Positions 1 through 8,419 of a DNA stretch of 42,822 bases are shown piece by piece. The notes beneath the pieces are model-generated. The model ran no database searches. It was not told the DNA's origin and saw only the letters and a list, made by a program, of their open reading frames with translations. The number at the start of each line of letters is the position of its first letter. Positions within the stretch are counted from its first letter, which is position 1. Position numbers and translations under genes: made by a program. The stretch is from Sphaerotilus sulfidivorans (GTDB taxonomy: Bacteria; Pseudomonadota; Gammaproteobacteria; Burkholderiales; Burkholderiaceae_C): NCBI RefSeq assembly GCF_013426975.1, contig NZ_JACCPY010000032.1, positions 1 through 42,822 of the forward strand. Reading direction: 5' to 3'.

Positions 1-100
1 GGCCGACGGCCGGGCGCGCCAGCAGCGCACAGCCGCCGGCCAGCAGTGCGGCCGCGCCGGCGCCCGCCGCCTGCTGCAGCCACTCGCGTCGGGTGCTCAT
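1..100 (-). CDS. napG: Tat-targeted protein, probably NapG ferredoxin-type subunit (N-terminus only)
   Basis: The gene starts at 100 on the minus strand and runs off the left edge, so only about 33 residues are visible. They contain a twin-arginine-like motif (TRREWLQ) followed by an alanine/glycine-rich hydrophobic stretch, as in a Tat signal peptide. It lies 23 bp downstream of napA on the same strand. In nap operons a Tat-exported iron-sulfur protein in this position is usually NapG, which with NapH passes quinol electrons towards the NapB/NapA pair. No cysteine motif of the mature protein is inside the window, so the identity rests on position and signal type; another exported Nap or assembly protein is possible. 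Confidence 0.5.
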   Translation of the reverse strand, partial: MSTRREWLQQAAGAGAAALLAGGCALLARPAVG

Positions 101-123
101 CGGGCTCTCCCGCGTGCTGCGCC

Positions 124-2673
124 TCAGGCGCGCACCACCTTGACGGCGCACTTCTTGTAGTCGGTCTCCTTCGAGATCGGGCAGGTCGCGTCCAGCGTCA
201 GCTTGTTGACCAGCCGGCCCTCGTCGAAGAAGGGAACGAAGACCAGGCCGCGCGGCACCTTGTTGCGGCCCTTGGTCTCGACCGAGAGCGTGATCTCGCC
301 GCGGCGCGAGGCGACCTTGACCTTCATGCCGCGCTGCAGGCCGCGGGACTGGGCGTCGTCCGGATGCATGAAGACGACCGCCTCGGGCACCGCGCGGTGC
401 AGCTCGGGCACGCGGCGGGTCATCGTGCCGGTGTGCCAGTGCTCCAGCACCCGGCCGGTGCACAGCCACAGGTCGAAGTCCTTGTCCGGGCTTTCGGCCG
501 CGGGCTGGTAGGGCAGCGCGAAGATGTTGGCGCGGCCGTCCTTCTGGCCGTAGAAGCGCAGGCCCTCGCCCTTCTTCACGTAGGGGTCGTAGCCTTCGCG
601 GAAGCGCCACAGCGTCTCCTTGCCGTCGACCACCGGCCAGCGCAGGCCGCGCACCTCGTGGTAGACGTCGAAGGGCGCCAGGTCATGGCCGTGGCCGCGG
701 CCGAACTCGGCGTACTCCTCGAACAGGCCCTTCTGCACGTAGAAGCCGAAGGCCTTGGACTCGTCGTTGCGGTAGTCCTTGATGTACTTGCTGTTGACCT
801 TCGTCAGGTCGGCCAGCGGATAGCGGTTGACCTTGCCGTTGCCGAACAGGATGTCGAACAGCGTCTTGCCCTTGAACTCGGGCTTCTTCGCGATCAGCTC
901 GGCCGGCCAGACCTCCTCGACCTTGAAGCGCTTGGAGAACTCCATCATCTGCCACAGGTCGGAGCGGGCCTCGCCCGGGGCCTGGACCTGCTGGCGCCAG
1001 AACTGGGTGCGGCGCTCGGCGTTGCCGAAGGCCCCTTCCTTCTCGACCCACATCGCGCTGGGCAGGATCAGGTCGGCGGCCATTGCGCTGGCGTTGGGGT
1101 AGACATCGCTGACGACGATGAAGGTGGCCGGATTGCGCCAGCCCGGCAGCAGCTCGCCGTTGATGTTCGGCCCGGCCTGCATGTTGTTGTTGGTGGTGTT
1201 CCAGTAGCAGCGGATCTTGCCGTCCTTCAGCGCCCGGGCCATCGCCACCGCGTGCAGGCCGATCTTGTCGGGAATCGTGCCCTCGGGCAGGCCCCAGATC
1301 TCCTCGGTGTGATGGCGGTGCTCGGGGTTGGTCACCACCATGTCGGCCGGCAGGCGGTGCGCAAAGGTGCCGACCTCGCGTGCGGTGCCGCAGGCGCTCG
1401 GCTGGCCGGTCAGCGAGAACGGGCTGTTGCCCGGCTGGCTGATCTTGCCGGTCAGCAGGTGGATGTTGTAGACCATGTTGTTGGCCCAGGTGCCGCGGGT
1501 GTGCTGGTTGAAGCCCATCGTCCACAGCGACATCACCTTGACCTTCGGGTCGGCGTAGAGCTTGGCCAGTTCTTCCAGCTGGCGCACCGGCACACCGGAA
1601 ATCTCCGAGGTCTTCTCCGCGGTGTACTCGGCGACGAACTTCGCGTACTCCTCGAAGCTGATCGGGCTGGCGTCGTTCGGGCTGCCCTTGGGCTTGCCGT
1701 CGGCGCCGGGGTAGCCGTTGCTGGTGGCGTCCTTCTCCAGCGCATGCACCGGGCGCAGGCCGTAGCCGATGTCGGTGGCGCCCTTCTTGAAGTTGACGTT
1801 CTTCTTGACGAAGTCCTGGTTCACCTTCTTGTTGGTGATGATGTAGTTGGCGATGTAGTTGAGGATCGCCAGATCGGTCTGCGGCTTGAAGATCAGCCCG
1901 GCGTCGGCCAGGTCGAAGCTGCGGTGCTCGTAGGTCGACAGCACCGCGACCTTGACATGCGGATGCGACAGGCGCCGGTCGGTGATGCGGCTCCACAGGA
2001 TCGGGTGCATCTCGGCCATGTTCGAGCCCCACAGCACGAAGGCGTCGGCCTGCTCGATGTCGTCATAGCAGCCCATCGGCTCGTCGATGCCGAAGGTGCG
2101 CATGAAGCCGGCCACGGCTGATGCCATGCAGTGGCGCGCGTTCGGGTCGAGGTTGTTGGTGCGGAAGCCCGCCTTGTAGAGCTTGGATGCCGCATAGCCC
2201 TCCCAGACCGTCCACTGTCCGGATCCGAACATCGCCAGCGAGTTCACGCCGGAGGTCTTGATCGCTTCCTTCCACTTCGCGGCCATGATATCGAAGGCCT
2301 CGTTCCAGCTGACCGGCACGAAGTCGCCGTCCTTGGCGTACTGGCCGTTCTTCTTGCGCAGCAGCGGCGTGGTCAGCCGGTCGCGGCCGTACATGATCTT
2401 GGACAGGAAGTAGCCCTTGATGCAGTTCAGGCCGCGGTTGACGGGCGCTTCCGGGTCGCCCTGGGTGGCGACGACGCGGCCGTCCTGCACGCCCACCATC
2501 ACCGCGCAGCCGGTGCCGCAGAAGCGGCACGGTGCCTTGTCCCAGCGCACTGCGCCGCCCGCCACCGGCGCCGACGCGCCTTCGGCGGCTTCGACGACGA
2601 TCGGAATGCCGGCTGCAGCGGCGGTGGCGCTCAGGGCCTGGGCCTTCAGAAAGTCGCGACGATTCGATTCCAT
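124..2673 (-). CDS. napA: Periplasmic nitrate reductase catalytic subunit NapA
   Basis: NapA reduces nitrate to nitrite in the periplasm at a bis-MGD molybdenum centre fed by one [4Fe-4S] cluster. The 849-residue protein begins with a Tat signal (NRRDFLK, residues 4-10). The cluster ligands follow in the family pattern: C49, C52, C56 and C84, with the conserved lysine K86 that bridges cluster and pterin. C182, in an RHCMAS context, is the expected molybdenum ligand. The length is normal for the family. A strong Shine-Dalgarno (GGAGGAAG) precedes the ATG at 2673. It lies downstream of napD, whose product binds and proofreads this Tat signal. Nothing suggests a broken gene. Confidence 0.97.
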   Translation of the reverse strand: MESNRRDFLKAQALSATAAAAGIPIVVEAAEGASAPVAGGAVRWDKAPCRFCGTGCAVMVGVQDGRVVATQGDPEAPVNRGLNCIKGYFLSKIMYGRDRLTTPLLRKKNGQYAKDGDFVPVSWNEAFDIMAAKWKEAIKTSGVNSLAMFGSGQWTVWEGYAASKLYKAGFRTNNLDPNARHCMASAVAGFMRTFGIDEPMGCYDDIEQADAFVLWGSNMAEMHPILWSRITDRRLSHPHVKVAVLSTYEHRSFDLADAGLIFKPQTDLAILNYIANYIITNKKVNQDFVKKNVNFKKGATDIGYGLRPVHALEKDATSNGYPGADGKPKGSPNDASPISFEEYAKFVAEYTAEKTSEISGVPVRQLEELAKLYADPKVKVMSLWTMGFNQHTRGTWANNMVYNIHLLTGKISQPGNSPFSLTGQPSACGTAREVGTFAHRLPADMVVTNPEHRHHTEEIWGLPEGTIPDKIGLHAVAMARALKDGKIRCYWNTTNNNMQAGPNINGELLPGWRNPATFIVVSDVYPNASAMAADLILPSAMWVEKEGAFGNAERRTQFWRQQVQAPGEARSDLWQMMEFSKRFKVEEVWPAELIAKKPEFKGKTLFDILFGNGKVNRYPLADLTKVNSKYIKDYRNDESKAFGFYVQKGLFEEYAEFGRGHGHDLAPFDVYHEVRGLRWPVVDGKETLWRFREGYDPYVKKGEGLRFYGQKDGRANIFALPYQPAAESPDKDFDLWLCTGRVLEHWHTGTMTRRVPELHRAVPEAVVFMHPDDAQSRGLQRGMKVKVASRRGEITLSVETKGRNKVPRGLVFVPFFDEGRLVNKLTLDATCPISKETDYKKCAVKVVRA

Positions 2674-2771
2674 GCTTCCTCCAACAGTGCGGCCGGATGC
2701 TCGCCGTTCACGGGAGGAAAGTCCTTGAACTGGTTCAAGACGGCCGGCACGGATGGGGCCCTCAGGAGGGC

Positions 2772-3095
2772 TCAGGTGCGGTCGTGCCGCAGGTCCACGC
2801 CGGCGGCCAGTTCATGCAGGCCGGCGCGCCAGGAGGTGGCGTTCATGCCGGCGCTCTCGACCGGGTCATCGCCGCCATGCTCGTAGACCAGCGAGACATC
2901 GACGACCCCGGGCAGCAGCGCAATCGCAGCCAGCGTGGCCGAGGCGGCGATGCCCGCGCTGTCCTCGATGACGAGAATCAGCCGGCCATCACCCGGATCG
3001 AGCGCGACATCGACGCCAGGCTGTTGGGCGAGCTGGCGCGACAGCTCCGCGACGCGATCACGGGAAGTGCGCACGATGGCGCCGAGAATGCTCAT
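2772..3095 (-). CDS. napD: NapD, chaperone for the NapA Tat signal peptide
   Basis: NapD is a small cytoplasmic chaperone that binds the NapA twin-arginine signal peptide and delays export until the cofactors are inserted. The frame is open further upstream, but the ATG at 3095 ([10 protein letters not shown]) matches the usual NapD N-terminus and has AGGAG 7-8 bases before it, giving 107 residues. The sequence shows the family's ferredoxin-like alternation, with a hydrophobic strand (RLILVIED), a helix ([10 protein letters not shown]) and a second strand (DVSLVYEH). It sits 98 bp upstream of napA on the same strand, so the two are almost certainly co-transcribed. A candidate FNR-type box lies 67-80 bp upstream of the start. 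Confidence 0.88.
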   Translation of the reverse strand: MSILGAIVRTSRDRVAELSRQLAQQPGVDVALDPGDGRLILVIEDSAGIAASATLAAIALLPGVVDVSLVYEHGGDDPVESAGMNATSWRAGLHELAAGVDLRHDRT

Positions 3096-3161
3096 GGGAT
3101 CTCCTGGGTACACCCTGTCTGGGTGCGGGCTGCAATGTGACCTTGCATGCCATCCGCCAGG

Positions 3162-3175
3162 CTGATGCAGGTCAA
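3162..3175 (-). promoter_or_regulatory. Candidate FNR/Anr-type box upstream of napD
   Basis: Read on the minus strand the site is TTGACctgcATCAG, which matches the FNR consensus TTGAT-N4-ATCAA at 8 of 10 positions with the correct 4-bp spacer. Its centre is about 73 bp upstream of the napD start. If it acts at the usual -41.5 position, transcription would begin near 3127, and the hexamer CACATT (3134-3139) would be a weak -10. The box overlaps the TGA stop of the upstream YkvA gene (3172-3174). Control of nap genes by oxygen-sensing FNR homologues is well known; the assignment here rests on sequence match and location only. Confidence 0.55.
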
Positions 3176-3597
3176 GGTCGGGTGTCCGCCGCACATGCCC
3201 AGGCGCCTGCTGCCGCTGCGGCCCACAGCAGCACGATCACCGCCGCACCGACCTTGCTGACGGGCTTGCGACCCTGTTCGGTCATCCAGGCCTCGGCTCG
3301 GAGGCGGCTGTCTTCGAGCACGGCCGGCGGCAGCAGCCTGACTGCCAGCCAGATCATCCCAGGCAGCAGCAGCACATCGTCAAGGTATCCGAGCACCGGG
3401 ATGAAGTCCGGAATCAGATCGATGGGGCTGAGTGCGTAGGCCACCACGAAGAGGCACAGCAGCTTCACGGCTCGGGGCGTTTTCGCATTCCTGCAGGCGA
3501 ACCACAGGGTGACCGCATCGCGCTTGATGCGCCGCGCCCAGTGGCGAAGACGGTCTGCCAAGTGCCTGACCTGGCTGGATCTTTCAGGAGTGCGCAT
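3172..3597 (-). CDS. YkvA/DUF1232 family small membrane protein
   Basis: The 141-residue protein has an N-terminal basic region (RIKRDAVTLWFACRN) followed by the hallmark DUF1232 segment around residues 40-70, where the SPIDLIPDFIPVLGYLDD motif joins two hydrophobic stretches. A further membrane segment lies near the C-terminus (about residues 117-135). The biochemical function of the family is unknown. The gene is on the same strand as nap but its stop overlaps the candidate FNR box, so nap probably has its own promoter. The start at 3597 has no good Shine-Dalgarno, but no other methionine fits before the conserved domain. An AT-rich palindrome lies 31 bp upstream and could be its operator. 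Confidence 0.85.
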   Translation of the reverse strand: MRTPERSSQVRHLADRLRHWARRIKRDAVTLWFACRNAKTPRAVKLLCLFVVAYALSPIDLIPDFIPVLGYLDDVLLLPGMIWLAVRLLPPAVLEDSRLRAEAWMTEQGRKPVSKVGAAVIVLLWAAAAAGAWACAADTRP

Positions 3598-3627
3598 GGC
3601 AGAAAGCTGAGTTTTATGAAAAAAACA

Positions 3628-3659
3628 TTAACCATGATAATGAAACTTATCATGGTTAA
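3628..3659. repeat. AT-rich perfect inverted repeat (13-bp arms, 6-bp loop)
   Basis: The arms TTAACCATGATAA (3628-3640) and TTATCATGGTTAA (3647-3659) are perfectly complementary around the loop TGAAAC. The stem lies in a locally AT-rich stretch (about 3605-3680) that contrasts with the high-G+C surroundings. Read on the minus strand the stem is followed directly by TG and six T residues, so a weak intrinsic terminator is one reading. It also lies between two divergently transcribed genes, and a dyad of this size 31 bp upstream of the YkvA gene could be an operator for a dimeric repressor. The sequence does not decide between these. Confidence 0.7.
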
Positions 3660-3811
3660 GTGATTGACTTTTTGTCTGCAGCAAGCGTGCACCGACGGTC
3701 ACGCGGAGCCTGTTCTGTCGTGACTTCAGTCACGAACGTTCAGCGGTGCCGTGGACGGCAAAAATGGCAATCGGTAAGCTGACTTTTTTCACAATAACAG
3801 CATCAACAGCG

Positions 3812-4414
3812 ATGATTGCCGTTAAATCCGTTCTCTTGTCGGCAGTTCTTGCCGCAACGATGGTGGCTGCCGCTCAGACCAAGTCGCCGCAGCCTCCGTC
3901 GCAGGCAAAGCCGCCAGCCTACCTCGAGCTTTTTGGCGTGCAGTTGAAATCCGCCACGCGAGAGCAGCTTCGCGAGGTTTTCGAGGCGGGCGGGTTGCAG
4001 CCGGTGCGTGTCGAAGACAAGTATTGGGTCGACACCTACAGCGCGGCAGGCGTTCTGGACGGCGCGTCGGGCTTCATCGCCGGCTATGTGGGCAGGACCG
4101 GAACTTTCGCGTTTGCGCAGTACGAGTTCGAAGGCTTCATGGACACCGGTCTGGTGACCCAGGTGGCCACGATGGTGACGCACAAGTACGGGCGCGCCAG
4201 CACCCGATCAGGCAATGAGGGCCTGGGGCCGGTCACCTACACCTGGAAATTTCCGCAAGGCATGACGGTCAGCGTTTCGCGGGGCTGGCCGGATACCACG
4301 ACGTACCTGACCTTCACCGATCCGGTTGCCCACGCGGAAATGAGAGCGGAGCAGGAAGCCGACAAGCGTGCGGCCGAAAGAGAGAGGGCAAAGGCCCAGA
4401 CCCGGGCGTTCTAG
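3812..4414 (+). CDS. Hypothetical secreted protein
   Basis: I do not recognise a named family. From the ATG at 3812 the protein is 200 residues with a typical Sec signal peptide (basic start, hydrophobic LLSAVLAATMVAAA, then AQT). The mature part has a proline-rich linker and then a domain (roughly residues 40-175) with alternating strands and helices and several aromatic/glycine pairs. The tail is highly charged, rich in Ala, Arg, Lys and Glu, and may form a helix. The frame is open from 3746, and ATGs at 3746 and 3764 are alternatives; 3812 is preferred because it gives a normal signal peptide. It stands alone between divergent and convergent neighbours. The first ~60 bp are AT-rich, a possible sign of acquisition or simply of a promoter. 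Confidence 0.7.
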   Translation: MIAVKSVLLSAVLAATMVAAAQTKSPQPPSQAKPPAYLELFGVQLKSATREQLREVFEAGGLQPVRVEDKYWVDTYSAAGVLDGASGFIAGYVGRTGTFAFAQYEFEGFMDTGLVTQVATMVTHKYGRASTRSGNEGLGPVTYTWKFPQGMTVSVSRGWPDTTTYLTFTDPVAHAEMRAEQEADKRAAERERAKAQTRAF

Positions 4415-4443
4415 CCTGGCTCTCCAGCCGCACGCCGTCGGAG

Positions 4444-5490
4444 TCAAAGCCCCTTGGCCTTCAGCGCCGCATCCATGCGCGGGAAGACGCGGCGGGCATT
4501 GCCCTCGAACACCGCGTAGCGCTCCTCGTCCGTCAGGTTCTCGGTGGCGTTGACGTAGCGCTTGGTGTCGTCGTAGTAGTAGCCGGTCTGCGGGTCGATG
4601 CCGCGCACCGCGCCGATCATCTCGGAGGCGAACAGGATGTTCTTCACCGGGATCACCTTGGTCAGCAGGTCGATGCCTGGCTGGTGATAGACGCAGGTGT
4701 CGAAGAAGATGTTGTTCAGCAGATGCTCGTCGAGCAGCGGCTTCTTCATCTCCTGCGCCAGACCGCGGAAACGGCCCCAGTGGTAGGGCACCGCGCCGCC
4801 GCCGTGCGGGATCAGGAACTTCAGCGTGGGGAAGTCCTTGAACAGGTCGCCCTGCAGGCACTGCATGAAGGCGGTGGTGTCGGCGTTCAGGTAATGGCTG
4901 CCGGTGGTGTGGAAGCAGCTGTTGCAGCTGGTCGAGACATGGATCATCGCCGGGATGTCGTACTCGACCATCTTCTCGTAGATGGGGTACCAGTGGCGGT
5001 CGGTCAGCGGCGGGCTGTTCCAGTGGCCGCCCGACGGATCCGGGTTCAGGTTGATGCCGACGAAGCCGTAGTCCTTGACGCAGCGCTCCAGCTCGGCAAT
5101 GCAGGTCTTCGGGTCCACGCCCGGCGACTGCGGCAGCATCGCCGCGCCGATGAAGTTGTCCGGGAACAGCTGGCTGACGCGGTAGCACAGCTCGTTGCAG
5201 ATCGCCGCCCAGGTGCTCGAGGTCTCGAAGTCGCCGATGTGGTGCGCCATGAAGCTGGCGCGCGGGCTGAAGATGGTCAGGTCCGAGCCGCGTTCCTTCA
5301 TCAGGCGCAGCTGGTTCTTCTCGATCGACTCGCGCAGCTCGTCATCGCTGATCTTCAGCGCCTTCGGGTCGGGCTTCTGGCTGGGGTCCTTCAGCGCGGC
5401 GATCTGCAGGTCGCGCCAGGCGCCGAGCGCAGCGGGCGCGGTGGTGTAGTGGCCGTGGACGTCGATGATCAGGGGTTGGGCTTGGCTCAT
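4444..5490 (-). CDS. ligJ: 4-oxalomesaconate hydratase (LigJ/PmdE type, amidohydrolase fold)
   Basis: The 348-residue protein matches LigJ, which hydrates 4-oxalomesaconate to 4-carboxy-4-hydroxy-2-oxoadipate in the protocatechuate 4,5-cleavage pathway. Visible amidohydrolase features are the N-terminal DVHGHYTTAP metal-binding motif (residues 10-19), the PAMIHVSTSCN region near the middle, HGGGAVPYHWGRF (conserved His and Arg) and the late ASEMIGAVRG motif. Length is as expected for LigJ (about 340). The next gene on the strand, 58 bp downstream, encodes a ModA-like soluble binding protein. No ring-cleavage dioxygenase or aldolase gene of the pathway is in the window, so the rest of the pathway must be encoded elsewhere. 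Confidence 0.9.
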   Translation of the reverse strand: MSQAQPLIIDVHGHYTTAPAALGAWRDLQIAALKDPSQKPDPKALKISDDELRESIEKNQLRLMKERGSDLTIFSPRASFMAHHIGDFETSSTWAAICNELCYRVSQLFPDNFIGAAMLPQSPGVDPKTCIAELERCVKDYGFVGINLNPDPSGGHWNSPPLTDRHWYPIYEKMVEYDIPAMIHVSTSCNSCFHTTGSHYLNADTTAFMQCLQGDLFKDFPTLKFLIPHGGGAVPYHWGRFRGLAQEMKKPLLDEHLLNNIFFDTCVYHQPGIDLLTKVIPVKNILFASEMIGAVRGIDPQTGYYYDDTKRYVNATENLTDEERYAVFEGNARRVFPRMDAALKAKGL

Positions 5491-5548
5491 GGGGCGCTCG
5501 GTGAAAAGACGGGAAAAGAGGCGGACAAGGCGAACGAGGCGGCCGTGC

Positions 5549-6259
5549 TCAGGCCGGTTCCATGCCCTGGCGGCGCTTCGCGGCGGCGGCCTCGGGCGAC
5601 TTCATGAAGTCGAGCATCGCGCGCACCGCATCCGGCTGCGTGCAGGTGGCGGCGACGCCGGCCGAGAAGATCGTGGTGATCTGGATCGCGTCGGGCAGCG
5701 GGCCCACGATGTCGATGCCCTCGACATGGATCAGCTCGCTGAGCTGCTGGAAGCCCAGCTCGACCTCGCCCGCGGCGACCAGCGAGCCCACCGGCGTGCC
5801 CGGCGGCGGCGTGACCAGGCGCTCGGCCACGTCGGCGGCGATGCCCCAGCGCTCGAACAGTTTCGCCAGTGCGACACCGCTCGGGCCGGTCGAGCAGCTG
5901 ACGCTGCGCGCGGCCAGCACGGCGGCCTTGACGCTTTCTTCGCTGGAGAGGTCGGGATGTGTGGCGCCGGCGCGCACGGCCACCGCCACGCCCGAGCGCA
6001 CCAGATCCACCCGGCTGCCCGGCTGCACATGGCCGCCAGCGATCAGCTTGTCGATCGCGTCCGAGCCCAGGATCACCACGTCGAAGGCCTCGCAGGCGGC
6101 GACGCGCCGGGCGGCATCGACGCCGCCCACCGAGGCGATCTCGGCCGAGTGGCCGCTGCGGGCCTGCCAGTCGGCGACCAGCTCGGCCAGCAGCTGGCGG
6201 GTGGCCATCGAGGAGATGCCCTTGACGGGCGGCGGCAGCGCGCGGGAGTCGGAGGTCAT
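5549..6259 (-). CDS. ModA-like (PBP type 2) substrate-binding domain protein without signal peptide
   Basis: The sequence resembles the molybdate-binding-protein fold: an early helix after a conserved [11 protein letters not shown] start, a [12 protein letters not shown] segment, a [11 protein letters not shown] hinge and a C-terminal helix [18 protein letters not shown]. From the ATG at 6259, supported by AGGA seven bases upstream, the protein is 236 residues with no signal peptide and no lipobox. It therefore probably stays in the cytoplasm, unlike transport binding proteins. No ABC permease or ATPase is adjacent. It is on the same strand as ligJ but lies upstream of it, and may belong to that operon. 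Its ligand is unknown; an aromatic-acid metabolite is a context-based guess. Confidence 0.7.
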   Translation of the reverse strand: MTSDSRALPPPVKGISSMATRQLLAELVADWQARSGHSAEIASVGGVDAARRVAACEAFDVVILGSDAIDKLIAGGHVQPGSRVDLVRSGVAVAVRAGATHPDLSSEESVKAAVLAARSVSCSTGPSGVALAKLFERWGIAADVAERLVTPPPGTPVGSLVAAGEVELGFQQLSELIHVEGIDIVGPLPDAIQITTIFSAGVAATCTQPDAVRAMLDFMKSPEAAAAKRRQGMEPA

Positions 6260-6379
6260 GCGAAATCCTGAGGGAGACTTCGCGCATTCTCGGCAGCCAC
6301 CGCCATGCCGGCCAGAGTCGGCGGGCACTAGCAGCTATCTTCCCTCGGCATCGCTGATCCGGGTTGCCCCGGATGCCGC

Positions 6380-7696
6380 TCAGCCCGTCACGGTGCTGCG
6401 CAGGCGCTCCATGCGCTCCTCGGTGCGCTCCCGGGTGCCGGTCGGCACCTTGCCGGTGATCGCCACCGCGGCCGGCGCGGCCAGCATGCGCCGGGTGCAG
6501 TCGCGCACCGCATCGGCGTCCACCGCCTCCAGCGCCGCCAGCCATTCGGCACCGCTGCGCACCCGCCCGAGCGCGAACAGGTCGAGCGCGGCCGTCTCCA
6601 GCCGGTGCTGCGCGCCCTCGCGCTGGCGCACCGCGCGCACCGCGATCTGGTTGCGCGCGCGCAGCAGGTCGGTCTCGCTGACCCGCTCGGCCTGCGCCTG
6701 CAGCAGCGCGACGATCTCGTCCTGGCAGGCCTCGAGGTGCTCGGCCGTGGTCGAGGCCTCCAGCACGAACTGCCCGGCCAGATCCGACTGGTCGGTCGAG
6801 CAGCCGGCGTAGTAGACCAGTCCCAGGCGCTCGCGCACCCGGTCGAGCAGCGGCGAGCTCATGCCCTCGCCCAGCACCGCCGCGGCCATCACGCCGGTGG
6901 CCGCCAGCGGATCGAGCCGGTCGGGCAGCGGGAATCCCGTCACCAGATGCGTCTGGCTGGAGCCCGGCTGGCGCCGGCTCTTCACCCCGCCGACCCAGGT
7001 CGGCGGCGCCACGAGATTGGGCGTGCCGGCGGGCATGTCACCGAAGACGGCCTCGACCTCGCGCGCCAGCGCCTGCAGCTCGACCGGGCCGGACACCGCC
7101 ACGATCAGGTTGCTGCCGGTGTACTGGCGCGCGACATAGCCGGTCAGCTCGTCGCGGCTGAAGCGCTCGATGTTGCGCCGCCGCCCGATCACCGGCTGCG
7201 CCAGCGCATGCCTGCCGAAGGAGGCCTCGTCGAAGAGCTTGAAGGCGGTGGACAGCGCATCGTCCTCGTCCTCGAGGAACTCCTGCAGGATCACCTGGCG
7301 CTCGCGCTCCAGCTCGGCCTCGGGGAAGCTGCCGTGGCGCACGATGTCGCCCAGCATGCGCACGAAGGTCAGTGCGTCGCGCGCCAGACCGCGCATGTGG
7401 TAGGCGGTATGGTCCTTGTCGGTGTGCGCGTTGACCTCGGCGCCGAGCAGCTCGGCCTCGAGATTGATCTGCTGGCAGTCGCGCGTCGCGGTGCCCTTGA
7501 AGGCCATGTGCTCGACGACATGGCTGATGCCGTTGAGCCGTGCGCTCTCATGGCGGCTGCCGGTGCGCACATAGATGCTGACATTCGTGCTGGCCAGATG
7601 CGAGGGCCGCACCGCCAGGATGCGCACGCCGTTGGGCAGGACCAGGACCTCGGTGTCGTCGTCGGCGCAGGCCGGGCGGGGGAGGGAATGGGTCAT
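6380..7696 (-). CDS. M16 family (insulinase/pitrilysin-like) zinc peptidase
   Basis: The inverted zinc motif HVVEH is at residues 59-63 (H59, catalytic E62, H63), and the third ligand E139 lies 76 residues after H63, exactly as in the M16 family. The 438-residue length fits the PqqL/YmxG-like single-chain group with one catalytic and one degenerate half. The C-terminal half carries the expected YYAGCSTDQSDLAGQF segment. There is no signal peptide, so it is likely cytoplasmic. Related proteins process peptides or bacterial pro-sequences; no substrate can be assigned. It stands alone on the minus strand with short gaps on both sides. Confidence 0.88.
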   Translation of the reverse strand: MTHSLPRPACADDDTEVLVLPNGVRILAVRPSHLASTNVSIYVRTGSRHESARLNGISHVVEHMAFKGTATRDCQQINLEAELLGAEVNAHTDKDHTAYHMRGLARDALTFVRMLGDIVRHGSFPEAELERERQVILQEFLEDEDDALSTAFKLFDEASFGRHALAQPVIGRRRNIERFSRDELTGYVARQYTGSNLIVAVSGPVELQALAREVEAVFGDMPAGTPNLVAPPTWVGGVKSRRQPGSSQTHLVTGFPLPDRLDPLAATGVMAAAVLGEGMSSPLLDRVRERLGLVYYAGCSTDQSDLAGQFVLEASTTAEHLEACQDEIVALLQAQAERVSETDLLRARNQIAVRAVRQREGAQHRLETAALDLFALGRVRSGAEWLAALEAVDADAVRDCTRRMLAAPAAVAITGKVPTGTRERTEERMERLRSTVTG

Positions 7697-7736
7697 GCCG
7701 GCATTGTGCCGGCAGGCGCGGGCGGTGCACCGCCGC

Positions 7737-8294
7737 TCAGCGGCGGATGAAGCGCACGAAGGCGTCGAGCTGGCGGCGGATGTGCTCGCGCGCGTCGCCG
7801 TCGATCAGCCGGCCGGCGTCGGCATCGACCTTGTTCTGCACCTGACCGATCATCACCTCGGGCAGGTTCATCACCCGCGCATCCAGCGCGACCAGCACCT
7901 GGCGCAGGTGGTACTGCGCCCGCACGCCGCCGAGCATGCCCATCGACGCACTCTGCAGCGCCACCGGTCGGGAGCCCATCGGCTTGCCCGGCAGGCGCGA
8001 GAGCCAGTCCAGCGCGTTCTTCAGCGCGCCCGGCACCGAGTAGTTGTATTCCGGCGTCACGATCACCACGCCATCGGCCGCGAACACCGCCTCGGCCAGC
8101 CGCGCCACGCCGTCGGGCAGGCCGGCGTCGAAGGTGTCCTGGTCATAGAGCGGAATGTCGCCCAGCGTCGCATGCAGCGCGATCTCGACATCGACCGCCA
8201 CCAGCTCCGGCAGCGTCTGCGCGACCATGCGGTTGAACGAGGCGCGGCGCAGGCTGCCGGTGATGACGAGGAGGCGGGTGCGGGAATCAGACAT
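7737..8294 (-). CDS. NADPH-dependent FMN reductase (ChrR/YieF-like flavodoxin fold)
   Basis: The 185-residue protein has the FMN phosphate-binding loop GSLRRASFN (residues 13-21) and the family signature PEYNYSVPGALKNALDWLSR in the middle, which binds the isoalloxazine ring. Proteins of this group transfer two electrons from NAD(P)H to quinones, chromate, azo dyes or free flavin; the physiological substrate cannot be told from sequence. A GGAG Shine-Dalgarno lies nine bases before the ATG at 8294. A long inverted repeat occupies the leader just upstream (8310-8379). Confidence 0.9.
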   Translation of the reverse strand: MSDSRTRLLVITGSLRRASFNRMVAQTLPELVAVDVEIALHATLGDIPLYDQDTFDAGLPDGVARLAEAVFAADGVVIVTPEYNYSVPGALKNALDWLSRLPGKPMGSRPVALQSASMGMLGGVRAQYHLRQVLVALDARVMNLPEVMIGQVQNKVDADAGRLIDGDAREHIRRQLDAFVRFIRR

Positions 8295-8309
8295 GGGGAA
8301 CTCCGTGTT

Positions 8310-8379
8310 CGGCGCCGGGGCACGGAAGGGTGCGAAGCCGGCATGTCCTCATGGTGCGCCGCAGCGTGCCCCGGCGCTG
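8310..8379. repeat. GC-rich inverted repeat with 40-nt loop upstream of the FMN reductase gene
   Basis: The arms GCGCCGGGGCACG (8312-8324) and CGTGCCCCGGCGC (8365-8377) are perfectly complementary over 13 bp, and one further G-T and one C-G pair extend the stem to 8310 and 8379. The loop is 40 nt. It lies in the 125-bp gap between the FMN reductase (start 8294) and the Cys-rich gene upstream (stop 8420), both on the minus strand. It may be a transcript hairpin in the reductase leader, a rho-dependent pause or terminator for the upstream gene, or an operator pair. No T-run follows it on either strand. Confidence 0.6.
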
Positions 8380-8419
8380 TCGGCCGGACCTGCGCGGACG
8401 TGTCGGACGGGTCCGACGC

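Noticed and set aside
46-2121. 691-codon plus-strand frame opposite napA
   Set aside because: Shadow of napA, which has a Tat signal, cluster cysteines and molybdenum-ligand cysteine on the minus strand.
4684-5607. 307-codon plus-strand frame opposite ligJ
   Set aside because: Antisense shadow; ligJ on the minus strand carries the metal-binding motifs.
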